Origin: an uncultured Acetatifactor sp.
GTDB taxonomy: Bacteria; Bacillota; Clostridia; Lachnospirales; Lachnospiraceae
Assembly (NCBI GenBank): GCA_910589035.1
Contig: CAJUSI010000021.1
Coordinates: 1-64,000, forward strand
Direction: 5' to 3'
DNA length: 64,000 nucleotides
Under the pieces are notes generated by a model. The model did not search any database and was not told where the DNA came from. It saw only the letters and a list, made by a program, of their open reading frames with translations. The position numbers and the translations under genes were made by a program. Below are positions 1 to 7,882 of the stretch, piece after piece; the stretch's first letter is position 1; each line of letters starts with the position of its first letter.

Positions 1-2
1 CC

Positions 3-134
3 TATCTGCAGCGTTACCTTGATGAATTCTGCTACCGCTTTAACAGACGACATAGCAAGAAGACTCTGTTTGACCATTTGCTGGCGTGCAGTGTATGGGC
101 ACCTTATAAGACGGTGGCTGAGCTTGGTATATAA
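3..134 (+). CDS. IS1595-family transposase, C-terminal end (cut by window edge)
   Basis: The frame entering the window reads YLQRYLDEFCYRFNRRHSKK, then about 23 more residues to a TAA stop. This is the characteristic C-terminal tail of ISXO2-like DDE transposases of the IS1595 family, which move small insertion sequences by cut-and-paste. The start and catalytic DDE core lie outside the window, so integrity cannot be judged. It is followed by about 100 bp of very AT-rich DNA bracketed by an inverted repeat, then by remains of a second, unrelated transposase, so this end of the window has taken repeated insertions. Confidence 0.75.
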   Translation, partial: YLQRYLDEFCYRFNRRHSKKTLFDHLLACSVWAPYKTVAELGI

Positions 135-268
135 TCATTTTTTATATTTATGTCAATGATTTTTTAAAAATATTTTATATTTATTTTAATATTCTTAAAA
201 AATAACTTATCTTGAATTATGTTTTTTAAACATCTTTTATTATAAATGATTATATACAATGTTCAGCC
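116..268. repeat. Imperfect 25-bp inverted repeat around an AT-rich spacer
   Basis: Arms 116-140 and 244-268 match at about 22 of 25 positions when one is reverse-complemented (AAATGATTATATAC core, GTTCAGCC/GCTCAGCC end). The left arm overlaps the last codons and stop of the transposase. The spacer is almost pure A+T. It could be a transcription-stopping hairpin at the element's end or a nested pair of IS ends; the sequence does not decide between them. From here to about 480 I see no gene. Confidence 0.5.
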
Positions 269-479
269 AGTTCCCCTGAGTTTTATACCTTAATATCCCG
301 AATACAGCCGGTAACCCTCATGGCTACTGGTGTTTTCTGAATGTGTTGTCTTATTTTGTCCTCAATTTTATGATATACTAATGGCTGGAGGGCAAAGATA
401 TGTTTTTGAAAATCATTACAAAAAGGGGTTACCAGACTCTATTTATATGAGTCATACTGCAAAAATGGAAAATCAACCC

Positions 480-1006
480 AGCGCTGTATTGATAGCTTCG
501 GCCGCCTGGATGAACTCAAAAAACAGTTCGGTGACCTGGTCTCCAAGCGGGATACCTTCAATAACAAAGGGATCTATTTTCGATATGGACATCTTTAATG
601 ATGACGGCCGCCCTGTCGACAAGAAGGGGGAAGCGGCCGAAACAAAATACAGGAAGCGCGGCCCGGAAAAAATCATCGTCCGAATCTATCACGGAGATGG
701 GGCTTTTGATAGACAAAAATGGCATCCCCCTTGCCTTCGACCTGTTCCCGGGAAACGAGTCGGAAAAGGTGCACAAGCGCTCCATCATAAACAGGGTGAA
801 GAGCCAGTTTGGAAGCGTCGGGTCATCTTTGCGGCCGACCGGGGCTGAACACCTTGGACAATATCTGTTTTCGGGGCGGCGGCAACAAGGCAGACCATAA
901 TCCCCGGGACAGATATGTGTACGGACAGTCCGTCCGCGGCGCGGATGCGGAATCCAAGGAAAGGGTCCTGACTATCAAATCTGGTCTGTATACCATATGC
1001 AGATAA
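480..1006 (+). pseudogene. Decayed IS1634-type transposase
   Basis: Pieces of one transposase appear in successive frames: SFGRLDELKKQFGDLVSKRD and NNKGIYFRYGHL near 498-595, MDIFNDDGRPVDKKG near 584-635, MGLLIDKNGIPLAFDLFPGN near 696-755, VIFAADRG near 823-846, and LNTLDNICFRGGGNKADHN then YVYGQSVRGADAE up to about 965. These are blocks of IS1634/IS4-superfamily transposases in the right order. At least three frameshifts and internal stops break the frame and the N-terminal half is missing, so it is a dead remnant. No clear terminal repeats or target duplication were found. Confidence 0.75.
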
Positions 1007-1008
1007 AA

Positions 1009-1040
1009 CACGGGAAGCCTTGATTTTACTTGCTTCCCGT
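1009..1040 (+). terminator. Hairpin after the transposase remnant
   Basis: ACGGGAAGC and GCTTCCCGT form a perfect 9-bp stem with a 13-nt loop, followed by a short T-rich stretch. It may be a terminator kept from the old insertion element. Confidence 0.4.
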
Positions 1041-1324
1041 TGCTTTTGGTGTAAAGCTTGAGATTATAACATGTTATATATATATTTCAACATTTTTTCG
1101 TTTTTGTATTTTCTTAATTTTTTTATTCTTTTACATGTATTTCATACGGATCCGCTGAAACCCGGCAAAATCAGGTATTGCAAGCAGCAGGCAGATAGTA
1201 TAAAATTATGAAATGATTCGAAATTGAGCCGACAGCCGACACGCGGCAATACGGGAAAATAGCAGGGGGGCCGGGGGCAGCTTGTGCCGGCAGTCCGGAA
1301 CTTGGAGGGATGGAGATATGGTTG

Positions 1325-1609
1325 ATGGAAAAGGGCTGGAACATAAAATTTAAAAAAGCCGGAAAAACTTTGTGTACCGTATATCCGCGCGAGAGTTATT
1401 TTACAATTATGATTGTAATACGGGCGAAAGAAAAAGAACTGGTTGAGGCAATCCTGCCGGAATGTACAGCCGAATTATCTGATATATATAATCAAACCCG
1501 GGAAGGAAACGGACAAAGGTGGCTGATGATTGACATAGAGGATAAGGATGCTCTGTACAGGGATGTTTTACGGTTAATTGAAATTCGCAGAAACGATTAT
1601 ATTTCATGA
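1325..1609 (+). CDS. DUF3788-like protein, probably missing its N-terminus
   Basis: The 94-residue product (MEKGWNIKFKKAGKTLCTVY at the start) matches the C-terminal two thirds of DUF3788 proteins, which are small proteins of unknown function, usually about 140 residues long. The signature WNIKFKKAGKTLCTVYP and the closing RWLMIDIEDKD...LIEIRR are both present. About 40 residues that normally precede the GWN motif are absent. The chosen ATG has GGAG nine bases upstream; an alternative ATG at 1310 has a poorly spaced site. It may be a functional short form or a fragment left by the transposon activity next door. Confidence 0.55.
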   Translation: MEKGWNIKFKKAGKTLCTVYPRESYFTIMIVIRAKEKELVEAILPECTAELSDIYNQTREGNGQRWLMIDIEDKDALYRDVLRLIEIRRNDYIS

Positions 1610-1621
1610 AAAACACTGTTC

Positions 1622-1713
1622 AAATATCTGCTGGCAAGCATTTTTGAAAATATCTGCTGCATCAGGCACCGCTCAAAATATCTGCTGTCAAACACTTTCC
1701 AAAATTTCTGCTT
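1622..1713. repeat. Four near-phased direct repeats upstream of the tRNA-Gly promoter
   Basis: The motif AAATATCTGCT occurs at 1622, 1648 and 1676, with a variant AAATTTCTGCT at 1702. Spacings are 26, 28 and 26 bp. The last copy touches the -35 box. It could be an upstream activating array or a decayed repeat. Confidence 0.6.
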
Positions 1714-1740
1714 GACAGGAAGGGAGAGATGCTTTATACT
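1712..1740 (+). promoter_or_regulatory. Sigma-A promoter of tRNA-Gly
   Basis: TTGACA at 1712-1717 and TATACT at 1735-1740 are separated by 17 bp, near-ideal for a vegetative promoter. The predicted start lies about 25 bp before the tRNA. Confidence 0.8.
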
Positions 1741-1770
1741 TATAAACTGTAAATGGTATAGCGTGTTCAT

Positions 1771-1843
1771 GCGATAGTGGCTCAGTTGGTAGAGCGCCAC
1801 CTTGCCAAGGTGGAAACCGCGGGTTCGAGTCCCGTCTATCGCT
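1771..1843 (+). tRNA. tRNA-Gly (anticodon GCC)
   Basis: The acceptor arms GCGATAG and CTATCGC pair. The D-arm (GGCTC..GGTAGAGC), the anticodon stem CCACC/GGTGG with loop TTGCCAA, and the T-arm GGGTTCGAGTCCC are all standard. The 3' CCA is not encoded. It is a single gene with its own promoter and terminator, and decodes GGC/GGU. Confidence 0.95.
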
Positions 1844-1855
1844 CTGATGAAAGAA

Positions 1856-1906
1856 GGCCGCAAATGTAATGATTTTTCAGTAAAATCAAGGATTTGCGGC
1901 TTTTTT
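1856..1906 (+). terminator. Terminator of tRNA-Gly
   Basis: GCCGCAAAT and ATTTGCGGC form a 9-bp stem, with further pairing inside the loop (GATTTT/AAAATC), followed immediately by six T residues. Confidence 0.85.
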
Positions 1907-1989
1907 GATCATATGAATATTAAGCGATATTTTACATTGTACAATATGATTTTCTAAATTTTTTGTCCTGGAATTTGACCCGGCTTGCC

Positions 1990-2256
1990 CTAAGAAAAAA
2001 GGGAATTGCGCAGCTTCTCGGCCGCTTTCCTTTTGGCCTGCTCCTGCAAAAAGTTTTTATTATCCAGTTCTGCGGAATCCAAAATGAGATAAGTTTTTCC
2101 AAAGTTTGTTTTTTCATTTTAAATTGCTCTTTCCTGCAAAAAGTTCTCTAAATCAGCTTCGCGCTGACAAGAGAACTATTTAAATGCAGTGTTTAGTTTA
2201 TCTTGATTGTATTCTCTACTTAATATTTCTCCAAATGGGATAACTCTATATATCAT
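1990..2256 (-). pseudogene. Truncated GNAT-type acetyltransferase (toxin-like) with two in-frame stops
   Basis: From ATG at 2256 one frame reads MIYRVIPFGEILSREYNQDK, then LNTAFK, a TAG stop, FSCQREADLENFLQERAI, a TAA stop, and NEKTNFGKTYLILDSAELDN. This is recognisably the N-terminus of small GNAT-like acetyltransferases common in Lachnospiraceae mobile DNA, where Lys and Tyr would be expected at the two stops. The acetyl-CoA-binding core is lost and replaced by an unrelated lysine-rich tail ending at 1990. Two different stop codons argue against recoding. It begins 2 bp after the preceding small gene, so the two were an operon. The link to toxin/antitoxin systems is inference from this layout. 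Confidence 0.6.
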
Positions 2257-2257
2257 T

Positions 2258-2437
2258 TCAGTTATTCAGCGCAGTCAAAATACTCTTTTTCAATTCACTA
2301 TCTTGGGGTAAACTTGCACGATTAGATTTGAAATCAAACTGCAGCGTAGGCTTTACCCTTTTGGACATTTCTGCCACAAATTCATTTGCTTTTTTCCTTT
2401 CAACAGAAAATTGCTTGGTAAACGTTGATGCTGCCAT
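2258..2437 (-). CDS. 59-residue protein, antitoxin-like
   Basis: ATG at 2437 is preceded by GGAGGAGGCGG at good spacing. The product starts MAASTFTKQFSVERKKANEF and ends TALNN; it is short, charged and probably helical. It sits directly upstream of the decayed GNAT-type gene, the usual place for the antitoxin of a toxin/antitoxin pair. The frame is intact although its partner is dead, as often seen when an antitoxin outlives its toxin. I do not recognise a DNA-binding fold with certainty. Confidence 0.6.
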   Translation of the reverse strand: MAASTFTKQFSVERKKANEFVAEMSKRVKPTLQFDFKSNRASLPQDSELKKSILTALNN

Positions 2438-2493
2438 ATTGCCGCCTCCTCCTTTCCTTTTTCCTGCTTATCTTTTTGAATATTGTTTTGTCC

Positions 2494-3168
2494 CTATACT
2501 TTTCTTAACAGCTTTGAGAGATAATGTGCGGCAAATATACAAAGCCCCATCAAAGCAAAATAATCTATATAGAACAGAGCGATGGATTCCCCGTAATCCA
2601 AAAACACAAATTCGCTTTTGAGCAGCAAATAAGTTAAAAAATCCCTTCTGATAAATACTGCTATTCCATACAGAGAAATTGCTGTGCCAACAAAAAACAA
2701 CAAAGCAGAGCGTGTTCTTGACGATTTTTTTATCCGCATCCTCTTTTGAACCATACCAATCACCATGTTCCAATGCAGGCCAAGATGTAAATTCATCAAC
2801 AAAAATCCCCAGTAAGAACCTAAGATATGCAGCCGTCTTGCCAGCGCCATTCCTCCTTCCACTGGCAAAAATGCAAATACATATCTTGACAAAACGATAC
2901 TGCTGTATATCAGGGCAACCATCGAAAACAATGTCAGCACATCTATGCAGACCTGAAAAATACGCATGGTCGAATATTTACCCTGAAATAGATTTTTATG
3001 CCATCTCCAATTCAATATATGGTGGACGGCAAACAAAACCAATATCCCAGCCCCCGCCCATTCGTGAGCTGCATCGCCCCAGAATTGATAGCCCATCAAG
3101 AACAGCAACGCCACTGTCATAGCCGCGTCAACTGCCCGTTTCCATTTTCCGCTCAAACCCGCATCCAC
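2494..3168 (-). CDS. DUF4405-type membrane protein
   Basis: The 224-residue polytopic membrane protein has about six hydrophobic segments (near residues 12-30, 38-50, 72-92, 108-125, 150-168 and 195-215). It carries conserved histidines in AVHHILNWRWH and LHLGLHW, typical of DUF4405/cytochrome-b-like proteins, where such residues can bind heme. The start is GTG, 9 bp after the stop of the upstream cupin gene, so translation is probably coupled; AGAGG lies close to it. It is the last gene of a minus-strand redox-type operon. A role in membrane electron transfer is family-based inference. Confidence 0.7.
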   Translation of the reverse strand: MDAGLSGKWKRAVDAAMTVALLFLMGYQFWGDAAHEWAGAGILVLFAVHHILNWRWHKNLFQGKYSTMRIFQVCIDVLTLFSMVALIYSSIVLSRYVFAFLPVEGGMALARRLHILGSYWGFLLMNLHLGLHWNMVIGMVQKRMRIKKSSRTRSALLFFVGTAISLYGIAVFIRRDFLTYLLLKSEFVFLDYGESIALFYIDYFALMGLCIFAAHYLSKLLRKV

Positions 3169-3176
3169 CGCCTCTC

Positions 3177-3929
3177 TTATTTCAAACAGCCGTAGGAAAC
3201 ATCATCCACTGCTTCCAGCCGCTCGTTAGAAACCTCTGCGCCGGGAACTTCAACCGCCAGATGGGAAAACCAGCTATCCGGCGCAGCGCCATGCCAGTGC
3301 TTCACTCCAACCGGAATATTGACTACATCTCCGGGATTTAATTCCTGTGCCTCTTTGCCCCATTCCTGATAATAACCGCGCCCGCCTACGCAGATCAGAA
3401 TCTGCCCGCCGCCGGAAGCGGCATGATGGATGTGCCAGTTGTTTCGGCATCCCGGTTCAAACGTAACATTAAAAATCCCCATTTGTTCCGTGGAAAGCGG
3501 CGCAAGGTAACTCTGCCCGGTAAAATACTGTGCAAAGCCGCTGTTCGGTTCTCCAACCGGGAACAGCATATTCCTTTCATGGGTTTCCCGTTCGCTCCCT
3601 TCCGGTGATTCTTCCGTCCAGACTTCCTTCGCCATCTTGAAAGCCGCCCATGCCTTCGGCCATCCTGCGTAAAACGCCGCGTGGGTTAGAATCTCCGCAA
3701 TTTCCTCTTTTGTAATCCCGTTATTCTTTGCGCTCATCAGATGGTACTGAAAAGAAGAATCCACCAGCCCCTGCGACATTAAAGATACCACCGTCACAAG
3801 GGAGCGGTCTCTCAAGGAGAGCTTTTCCTCCCTGTTCCACACCTCTCCAAACAATACATCATCATTTAACTGTGCGAATTTAGGGGCAAAATCCCCAAGC
3901 TGATCTCTGCCTGCTGTCTGCTTTACCAT
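3177..3929 (-). CDS. Carboxymuconolactone decarboxylase-like/cupin fusion
   Basis: The product of 250 residues has two domains. Residues about 10-105 form an AhpD/CMD-like helical domain (SLRDRSLVTVVSLMSQG, then EEIAEILTHAAFYAGWPKAW). Residues about 140-235 form a cupin with metal ligands in HIHHAASGGGQ and VKHWHG. Such fusions are common beside aldo/keto reductases and are thought to act in redox or lactone metabolism, but no substrate can be read here. Start: an ATG (MVKQ...) with GGAGG eight bases upstream is preferred over ATGs at 3944 and 3953. It follows the truncated aldo/keto reductase by 37 bp. Confidence 0.75.
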   Translation of the reverse strand: MVKQTAGRDQLGDFAPKFAQLNDDVLFGEVWNREEKLSLRDRSLVTVVSLMSQGLVDSSFQYHLMSAKNNGITKEEIAEILTHAAFYAGWPKAWAAFKMAKEVWTEESPEGSERETHERNMLFPVGEPNSGFAQYFTGQSYLAPLSTEQMGIFNVTFEPGCRNNWHIHHAASGGGQILICVGGRGYYQEWGKEAQELNPGDVVNIPVGVKHWHGAAPDSWFSHLAVEVPGAEVSNERLEAVDDVSYGCLK

Positions 3930-3966
3930 AATCTTATCCTCCATTTTGTTCATGCCTGTACTCACA

Positions 3967-4575
3967 TTATATTTTCTGGTTTCCGGCAGACCATACATGG
4001 CTCTCTTTCGCAGAAGCCTGCGTATTCTGCGCCATAACGCCCACCAGCTTATGCGGAACATAAGGCTCCTCCAAATAGGAAAGCTCCTCCGCTGACAATT
4101 CCAGTTCTGTCGCTTTTGCCGCTCCTTCGATATGATGGGGCTTCGTTGCTCCGACTACCGGGGAAGTAACCTTCGTCAAAAGCCATGCAAGAGCAATCTC
4201 TGTCATAGAAACGCCTTTGTCCTCCGCAAGTTTCACCACTCTGTCAATAATTACGCTATCCTGCAAGACAGCAGCGTCATATTTCAGCCGCGCGTAACTG
4301 TCCTCCTGCAAACGCTTAGAGGTCTCACCGGGGAGCCGCGAAAGCCTGCCTCCGGCCAACGCGCTGTACGGCGTCATGGCGATATTGTCCTCCCGGCAGA
4401 GCTTTGCCATTTCCCGTTCTTCTTCCCTGAAAATCAGATTGTAGTGCCCCTGCACGGATACAAACTTTACAAATCCTTCTTTTTCCGCCAGTGCGTTTGC
4501 CTTTGCAAGCTGATAAGCAAAACAGTTAGAAATACCAATATAGCGGACTTTTCCGGCTTTTACCACGTTATTCAG
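3967..4575 (-). pseudogene. Aldo/keto reductase, N-terminal part deleted
   Basis: The frame carries the second half of an NADPH-dependent aldo/keto reductase: VVKAGKVRYIGISN, then SVQGHYNLIFREEEREM, TPYSALAGGRLSR and VVGATKPHHI, which are the C-terminal barrel strands and cofactor-binding parts. The first 130 or so residues, including the catalytic Asp-Tyr-Lys-His positions, are missing. The frame runs upstream only to about 4575, where it meets the truncated lysR gene in another frame. The piece cannot be an active enzyme. Confidence 0.8.
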
Positions 4576-4871
4576 ACCTTACAGCCGATTGCGATTTCTC
4601 CTGACAGCACATCTTCCTTATGTGAAAGCTCCTGAACTGTTTTATCCGACAATGAAACGATTTCCTGTGCCCGACGCTTTAAGAGCATACCATCCTCGGT
4701 TAAAATGATACTGTGTTTGCTTCTGTGAAACAGTTTTACTCCTAATTCTTCTTCAAGCTGCATAAGCTGCCGGGAAAGTGTTGGCTGTGTAAGATGTAAT
4801 AACGCTGCTGCCTTTGTAATATTTTCTTCTCTGGCAACCATTAGAAAGTATTTCAAAACTCTAAATTCCAT
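4572..4871 (-). pseudogene. LysR-family regulator truncated to its HTH domain
   Basis: Starting MEFRVLKYFLMVAREENI, the frame has a textbook LysR winged helix-turn-helix (ITKAAALLHLTQPTLSRQLM, then LEEELGVKLFHR) and the linker, ending LSGEIAIGC-K-V-stop exactly where the effector-binding domain should begin. The remaining 190 or so residues are gone and the next bases belong to the aldo/keto reductase. The remaining peptide could still bind DNA, but could not sense an inducer. GGGAGGTG lies upstream of the chosen ATG. Confidence 0.8.
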
Positions 4872-5390
4872 AATGTTATTTGCACCTCCCACTTCAATTA
4901 TAATCACTTTCCAACGCAGATTCAACATGGTGACACATCCCCAAGCCCCTTAAGATTGTTATCTGCGGTAACGGCTGCGCACCCTCCGGGCACTGAAAAA
5001 TTCAAAATGATGATTTTAGGAAAATAAAAAATGCTATGCAATCAAACAACTTCTTGCATAGCATTTTTTATTTTTCCGTTTACCTGGCATTTGTCATAAT
5101 TTTGTGAATGTTTCCTTTTGGCTCCCCATCCTTGCTGCGGGGTAGTTCATTATATTTGTTTTATACAGAAATTTCAAATGAAAATCCCTTTCCCTGATAT
5201 GTATTTTGCTATATGTATATACTTTAGAAAGGAAGAGTAAATCGTATGAAATGGAAAAGAAAAGGAAAACAAACTCTTGCGTGGACATGGAAGCAAGCAG
5301 AGTACCGCAGACACTTATTTATGCATTTAGAATTCTGCTTGCAGTGCATGTACATTGATGCCGAAGGACAGCTGAGCGGAAGAGCCTGCC
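4872..5390. other. Gene-free stretch between lysR and gerA remnants
   Basis: Apart from the terminator at 5026-5070 I see no supported gene. A plus-strand frame starting at 5246 has a plausible ribosome-binding site but low-complexity content and runs into the 3' end of the gerA-type gene, so it is not called. Confidence 0.5.
5026..5070. terminator. Bidirectional-looking terminator
   Basis: AAAAAATGCTATGCAA and TTGCATAGCATTTTTT form a long perfect stem with A and T tails on both sides and an 11-nt loop. Confidence 0.8.
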
Positions 5391-6836
5391 TTAGTGCACC
5401 TTCCCCCTGTCCCATACCCTGGAGGGCTGCGCCTTCGGCGTGGGGCTGCGGAACAGCAGCCGTCCCAGCGCTTTTGCGTTAAAGGGAAACAGAGGCCAGA
5501 AATAACTGAATCCTCCGAAGGTGGGAGTGGAGGCCATGGACAAGAAAACCAATGCCAGGCTGCCCAGGAAGCCGGGCAGACCCAAAATGCCTGTAATTAC
5601 GATAAGAAAGATACGGTATAGGCGGATACCGTCCCGGAATTCCGTATCCGTGATGGCCAGGGAAGCCAGCAATGTAATTGCGGCGTAAAAGAGTACATCC
5701 ACAGAGGCCCAGTTTAGACTGACAGCAATGTCACCTATAATCAGTCCGCCCACAACCGAAAGGGAACCGGAAAATTTTCCTGAGTTTAAAGCAGATGAAT
5801 ACTTAAATAAATCCAGTAGAAATTCCACGGCCAGCACATAGAAAAACAGGCGCGGGGGCGTGAGGCCGCCCTCGGAAAGAATCCCCCACTCCAGGGCGAA
5901 GTCCGGGAACCAGGCGGTTGCCAGCAAAAACAAGGGCAGCAGGAGCAGACTGACCGGAATGCAGAAGAAACGTACCATACGGAAGTAAGTGCCCACGGTG
6001 GGGCTTTTATAATAGTCCTCGGGGCTCTGGGTGAACTGGAATATGGTACAGGGCAGGATGAGGACCTGGGGGGAATTATCCACCAGCACCAGGATATGCC
6101 CTTCCAGCAGATAGCTGCAGGCCACATCCGGGCGTTCCGTCATCTGGATGCCGGGCAGGGGATTCCACCATCGTTTGTGAAGAAGCAGCTCTTCCAGACT
6201 TTTGGCCCCCATGGTAAGAGAAGTGACATCCAGAGAATCCAGGATGGAGTCAAGCTTATCCAGGAGCTCGTTGTTCACGGTATGCTCCAAATAAGCGACG
6301 GAAACGTCGGTTTTGCTCTCCGTGCCCACGGAATGCATGGCAAACACAAGCTGCCGGGAGCGCACCCGGCGGCGGATGAGATTGGCATTGAACAGAAGCG
6401 TCTCCACAAAGCCGTCCCGGGCCCCTCTGGTGATCCGTTCCAGATCCGGTTCCGACACACCTCTGGCGGGATAGGTGCGCACATCTATGAGGATAGCCTG
6501 GGTAAATCCGTCTATGAACAGCACGGAAGGACCGCTGAGCACATTGCGGATAATCTCGTCCCAGGAATCGGTCAGGGAGGTCTGGGCATAGCCGATCTTG
6601 CCGTTCATATATTGTTCAATATCGTTTATCTCACTGTCTGACATATACAGGGGATCCTGAAGATCCGAAAAGATCTGCTGAAGGATTTCCGTCTTGCAGA
6701 AGCCGTTAACGCCCAGAAAAAAGGCCCTTGTCCTGCCCAGGTACAAATGCCTTGTGATCAGATCAAAGCTGGTTTTTATGGGAAGCTGTGTTTCCATATA
6801 GTGAATATTTTCATCTAAAACCGCGGATAAGTTCAT
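5391..6836 (-). CDS. GerA-family spore germination protein (receptor A subunit)
   Basis: Product of 481 residues. GerA proteins sit in the inner spore membrane and, with B and C subunits, respond to germinants. The soluble N-terminal half carries the hallmark SGPSVLFIDGFTQAILIDVR with RGVSEPDLE (residues about 100-135). Residues about 300-460 are membrane segments ending in FGGFSYFWPLFPF. The start is ATG 6836, with GAGG six bases upstream; the frame stays open through the 39-bp repeats to 7046, but that extension lacks a ribosome-binding site and encodes only the repeats. No gerB or gerC gene is adjacent, so it is an orphan A subunit. Confidence 0.85.
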   Translation of the reverse strand: MNLSAVLDENIHYMETQLPIKTSFDLITRHLYLGRTRAFFLGVNGFCKTEILQQIFSDLQDPLYMSDSEINDIEQYMNGKIGYAQTSLTDSWDEIIRNVLSGPSVLFIDGFTQAILIDVRTYPARGVSEPDLERITRGARDGFVETLLFNANLIRRRVRSRQLVFAMHSVGTESKTDVSVAYLEHTVNNELLDKLDSILDSLDVTSLTMGAKSLEELLLHKRWWNPLPGIQMTERPDVACSYLLEGHILVLVDNSPQVLILPCTIFQFTQSPEDYYKSPTVGTYFRMVRFFCIPVSLLLLPLFLLATAWFPDFALEWGILSEGGLTPPRLFFYVLAVEFLLDLFKYSSALNSGKFSGSLSVVGGLIIGDIAVSLNWASVDVLFYAAITLLASLAITDTEFRDGIRLYRIFLIVITGILGLPGFLGSLALVFLSMASTPTFGGFSYFWPLFPFNAKALGRLLFRSPTPKAQPSRVWDRGKVH

Positions 6837-6857
6837 CATATGCCTCGCTAAAAATAT

Positions 6858-7002
6858 ATAATAGAATCCAAGACAGGATTCTATTATCCAAGTTCTATAA
6901 TAGAATCCAAGACAGGATTCTATTATCCAAGTTCTATAATAGAATCTAAGACAGGATTCTATTATCCAAGTTCTATAATAGAATCCAAGACAGGATTCTA
7001 TT
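6858..7002. repeat. 39-bp tandem array of hairpins upstream of the gerA-type gene
   Basis: Units start at 6858, 6897, 6936 and 6975 (the last is partial). Each holds the perfect dyad AATAGAATCC / GGATTCTATT around AAGACA, then a spacer containing CCAAGTTCT. One C-to-T change occurs in the third unit. The array lies 22 bp upstream of the gene's start codon, in the 5' leader or promoter. Confidence 0.9.
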
Positions 7003-7123
7003 GCCAAAATGCTATGATAGTTTCTTCTTATAAGATATTCTTTCATTATTTATTTGTTTTATTCCTCATTTCCCGCTTTAGTTCTCTATTTTAAAAATGC
7101 AGAAAAGCCGGGGGAGATAGTCC

Positions 7124-7270
7124 ATGAAATGGCTGTATTCCCTGGCAGCAAAAAGTATGGCATGGTTTTTGGAAAAAAGGTATTATAAGCTTAAGTATAA
7201 AAATTTAAAGGATGAGGATTTTGAACATCAGGTGAAACTTTCTCCGCACACAAACCATCTAATCAAGTGA
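7124..7270 (+). CDS. 48-residue basic protein ahead of a sigma-factor gene
   Basis: ATG follows GGGGGAG at good spacing. The peptide begins MKWLYSLAAKSMAWFLEKRY, with an amphipathic or weakly hydrophobic N-terminal helix followed by a lysine/tyrosine-rich stretch. It ends 27 bp before the sigma-factor start on the same strand, so the two are probably cotranscribed. I do not recognise the family. Confidence 0.5.
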   Translation: MKWLYSLAAKSMAWFLEKRYYKLKYKNLKDEDFEHQVKLSPHTNHLIK

Positions 7271-7297
7271 AAAGACATAAGAAGGAGGTGGAAGGCC

Positions 7298-7882
7298 TTG
7301 ATCTTTTTTCCGGAAAAAAGAGAGAAAGCAAACAGGGAATTAATAGAGAACATTATATTGGAAAAATATAACCAATACTATCGCCTGGCTTACGGTTATA
7401 CCCATAATGATGCAGATGCCTGTGACATTGTGCAGAACGGGGCATACAAAGCGCTGAGAGGCAGCGGCACATTGAAAAATCCCCAGTATGCCGAGACCTG
7501 GGTATACCGTATCATGCTGAATGAATGCTTCGGATATCTGCGGCAGCGCAGGGCTGTCTCATACGAGGCGGTGCAGGAAGAGAAAGGCGTGGAAGCAGGG
7601 GCAGAGGATCGTTATGGAGATGTGGATCTGCAAAGGGCCCTGGATATGCTTCCGGACAGTGACAGGGCTGTCATTATTCTGAAATATTTTGAGGATATGA
7701 AACTGGAGGAGATTGCGGAGCTCCTGGATGAAAATGTCAATACGGTGAAGAGCAGGCTGTACAGAAGCTTGAGGAAGCTGAGAAACAGTCTCACGGACGG
7801 AGGCAGGCAGGGGCAGCAGCAAGGGCGAAAAGAAAATACCCGCAGGGAAGAGGGGAGGCAGTATGGTGTATCATTTTTCTGA
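7298..7882 (+). CDS. ECF-type RNA polymerase sigma factor (SigV-like)
   Basis: A 194-residue sigma-70-family factor. Region 2 lies near residues 25-60 (YRLAYGYTHNDADACDIVQN), and region 4 with its helix-turn-helix near 125-170 (DRAVIILKYFEDMKLEEIAE, then NVNTVKSRLYR). The start is TTG at 7298 after a strong AGGAGGTGG. Its end overlaps the next gene by 20 bp, and that gene encodes an RsiV-like membrane anti-sigma factor, so this is a cell-envelope-stress-type sigma/anti-sigma pair. In Bacillus, SigV/RsiV responds to lysozyme; the trigger here is unknown. Confidence 0.85.
   Translation: MIFFPEKREKANRELIENIILEKYNQYYRLAYGYTHNDADACDIVQNGAYKALRGSGTLKNPQYAETWVYRIMLNECFGYLRQRRAVSYEAVQEEKGVEAGAEDRYGDVDLQRALDMLPDSDRAVIILKYFEDMKLEEIAELLDENVNTVKSRLYRSLRKLRNSLTDGGRQGQQQGRKENTRREEGRQYGVSFF

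Noticed and set aside
1990..2256. Stop-codon recoding in the GNAT-type gene
   Set aside because: The two stops are different codons (TAG, TAA), there is no selenocysteine or pyrrolysine element, and the protein's core is missing, so ordinary decay explains it.
5246..5482. Plus-strand frame beginning MKWKRKGKQTLAWTWKQAEY
   Set aside because: A ribosome-binding site is plausible, but the second half is Ala/Pro/Trp-rich shadow of the gerA-type gene's 3' end, with no family recognised.
6837..7046. Longer N-terminus of the gerA-type protein through the 39-bp repeats
   Set aside because: The array keeps the frame open only because 39 is a multiple of three; there is no ribosome-binding site at 7046 and GerA proteins do not carry such repeats.
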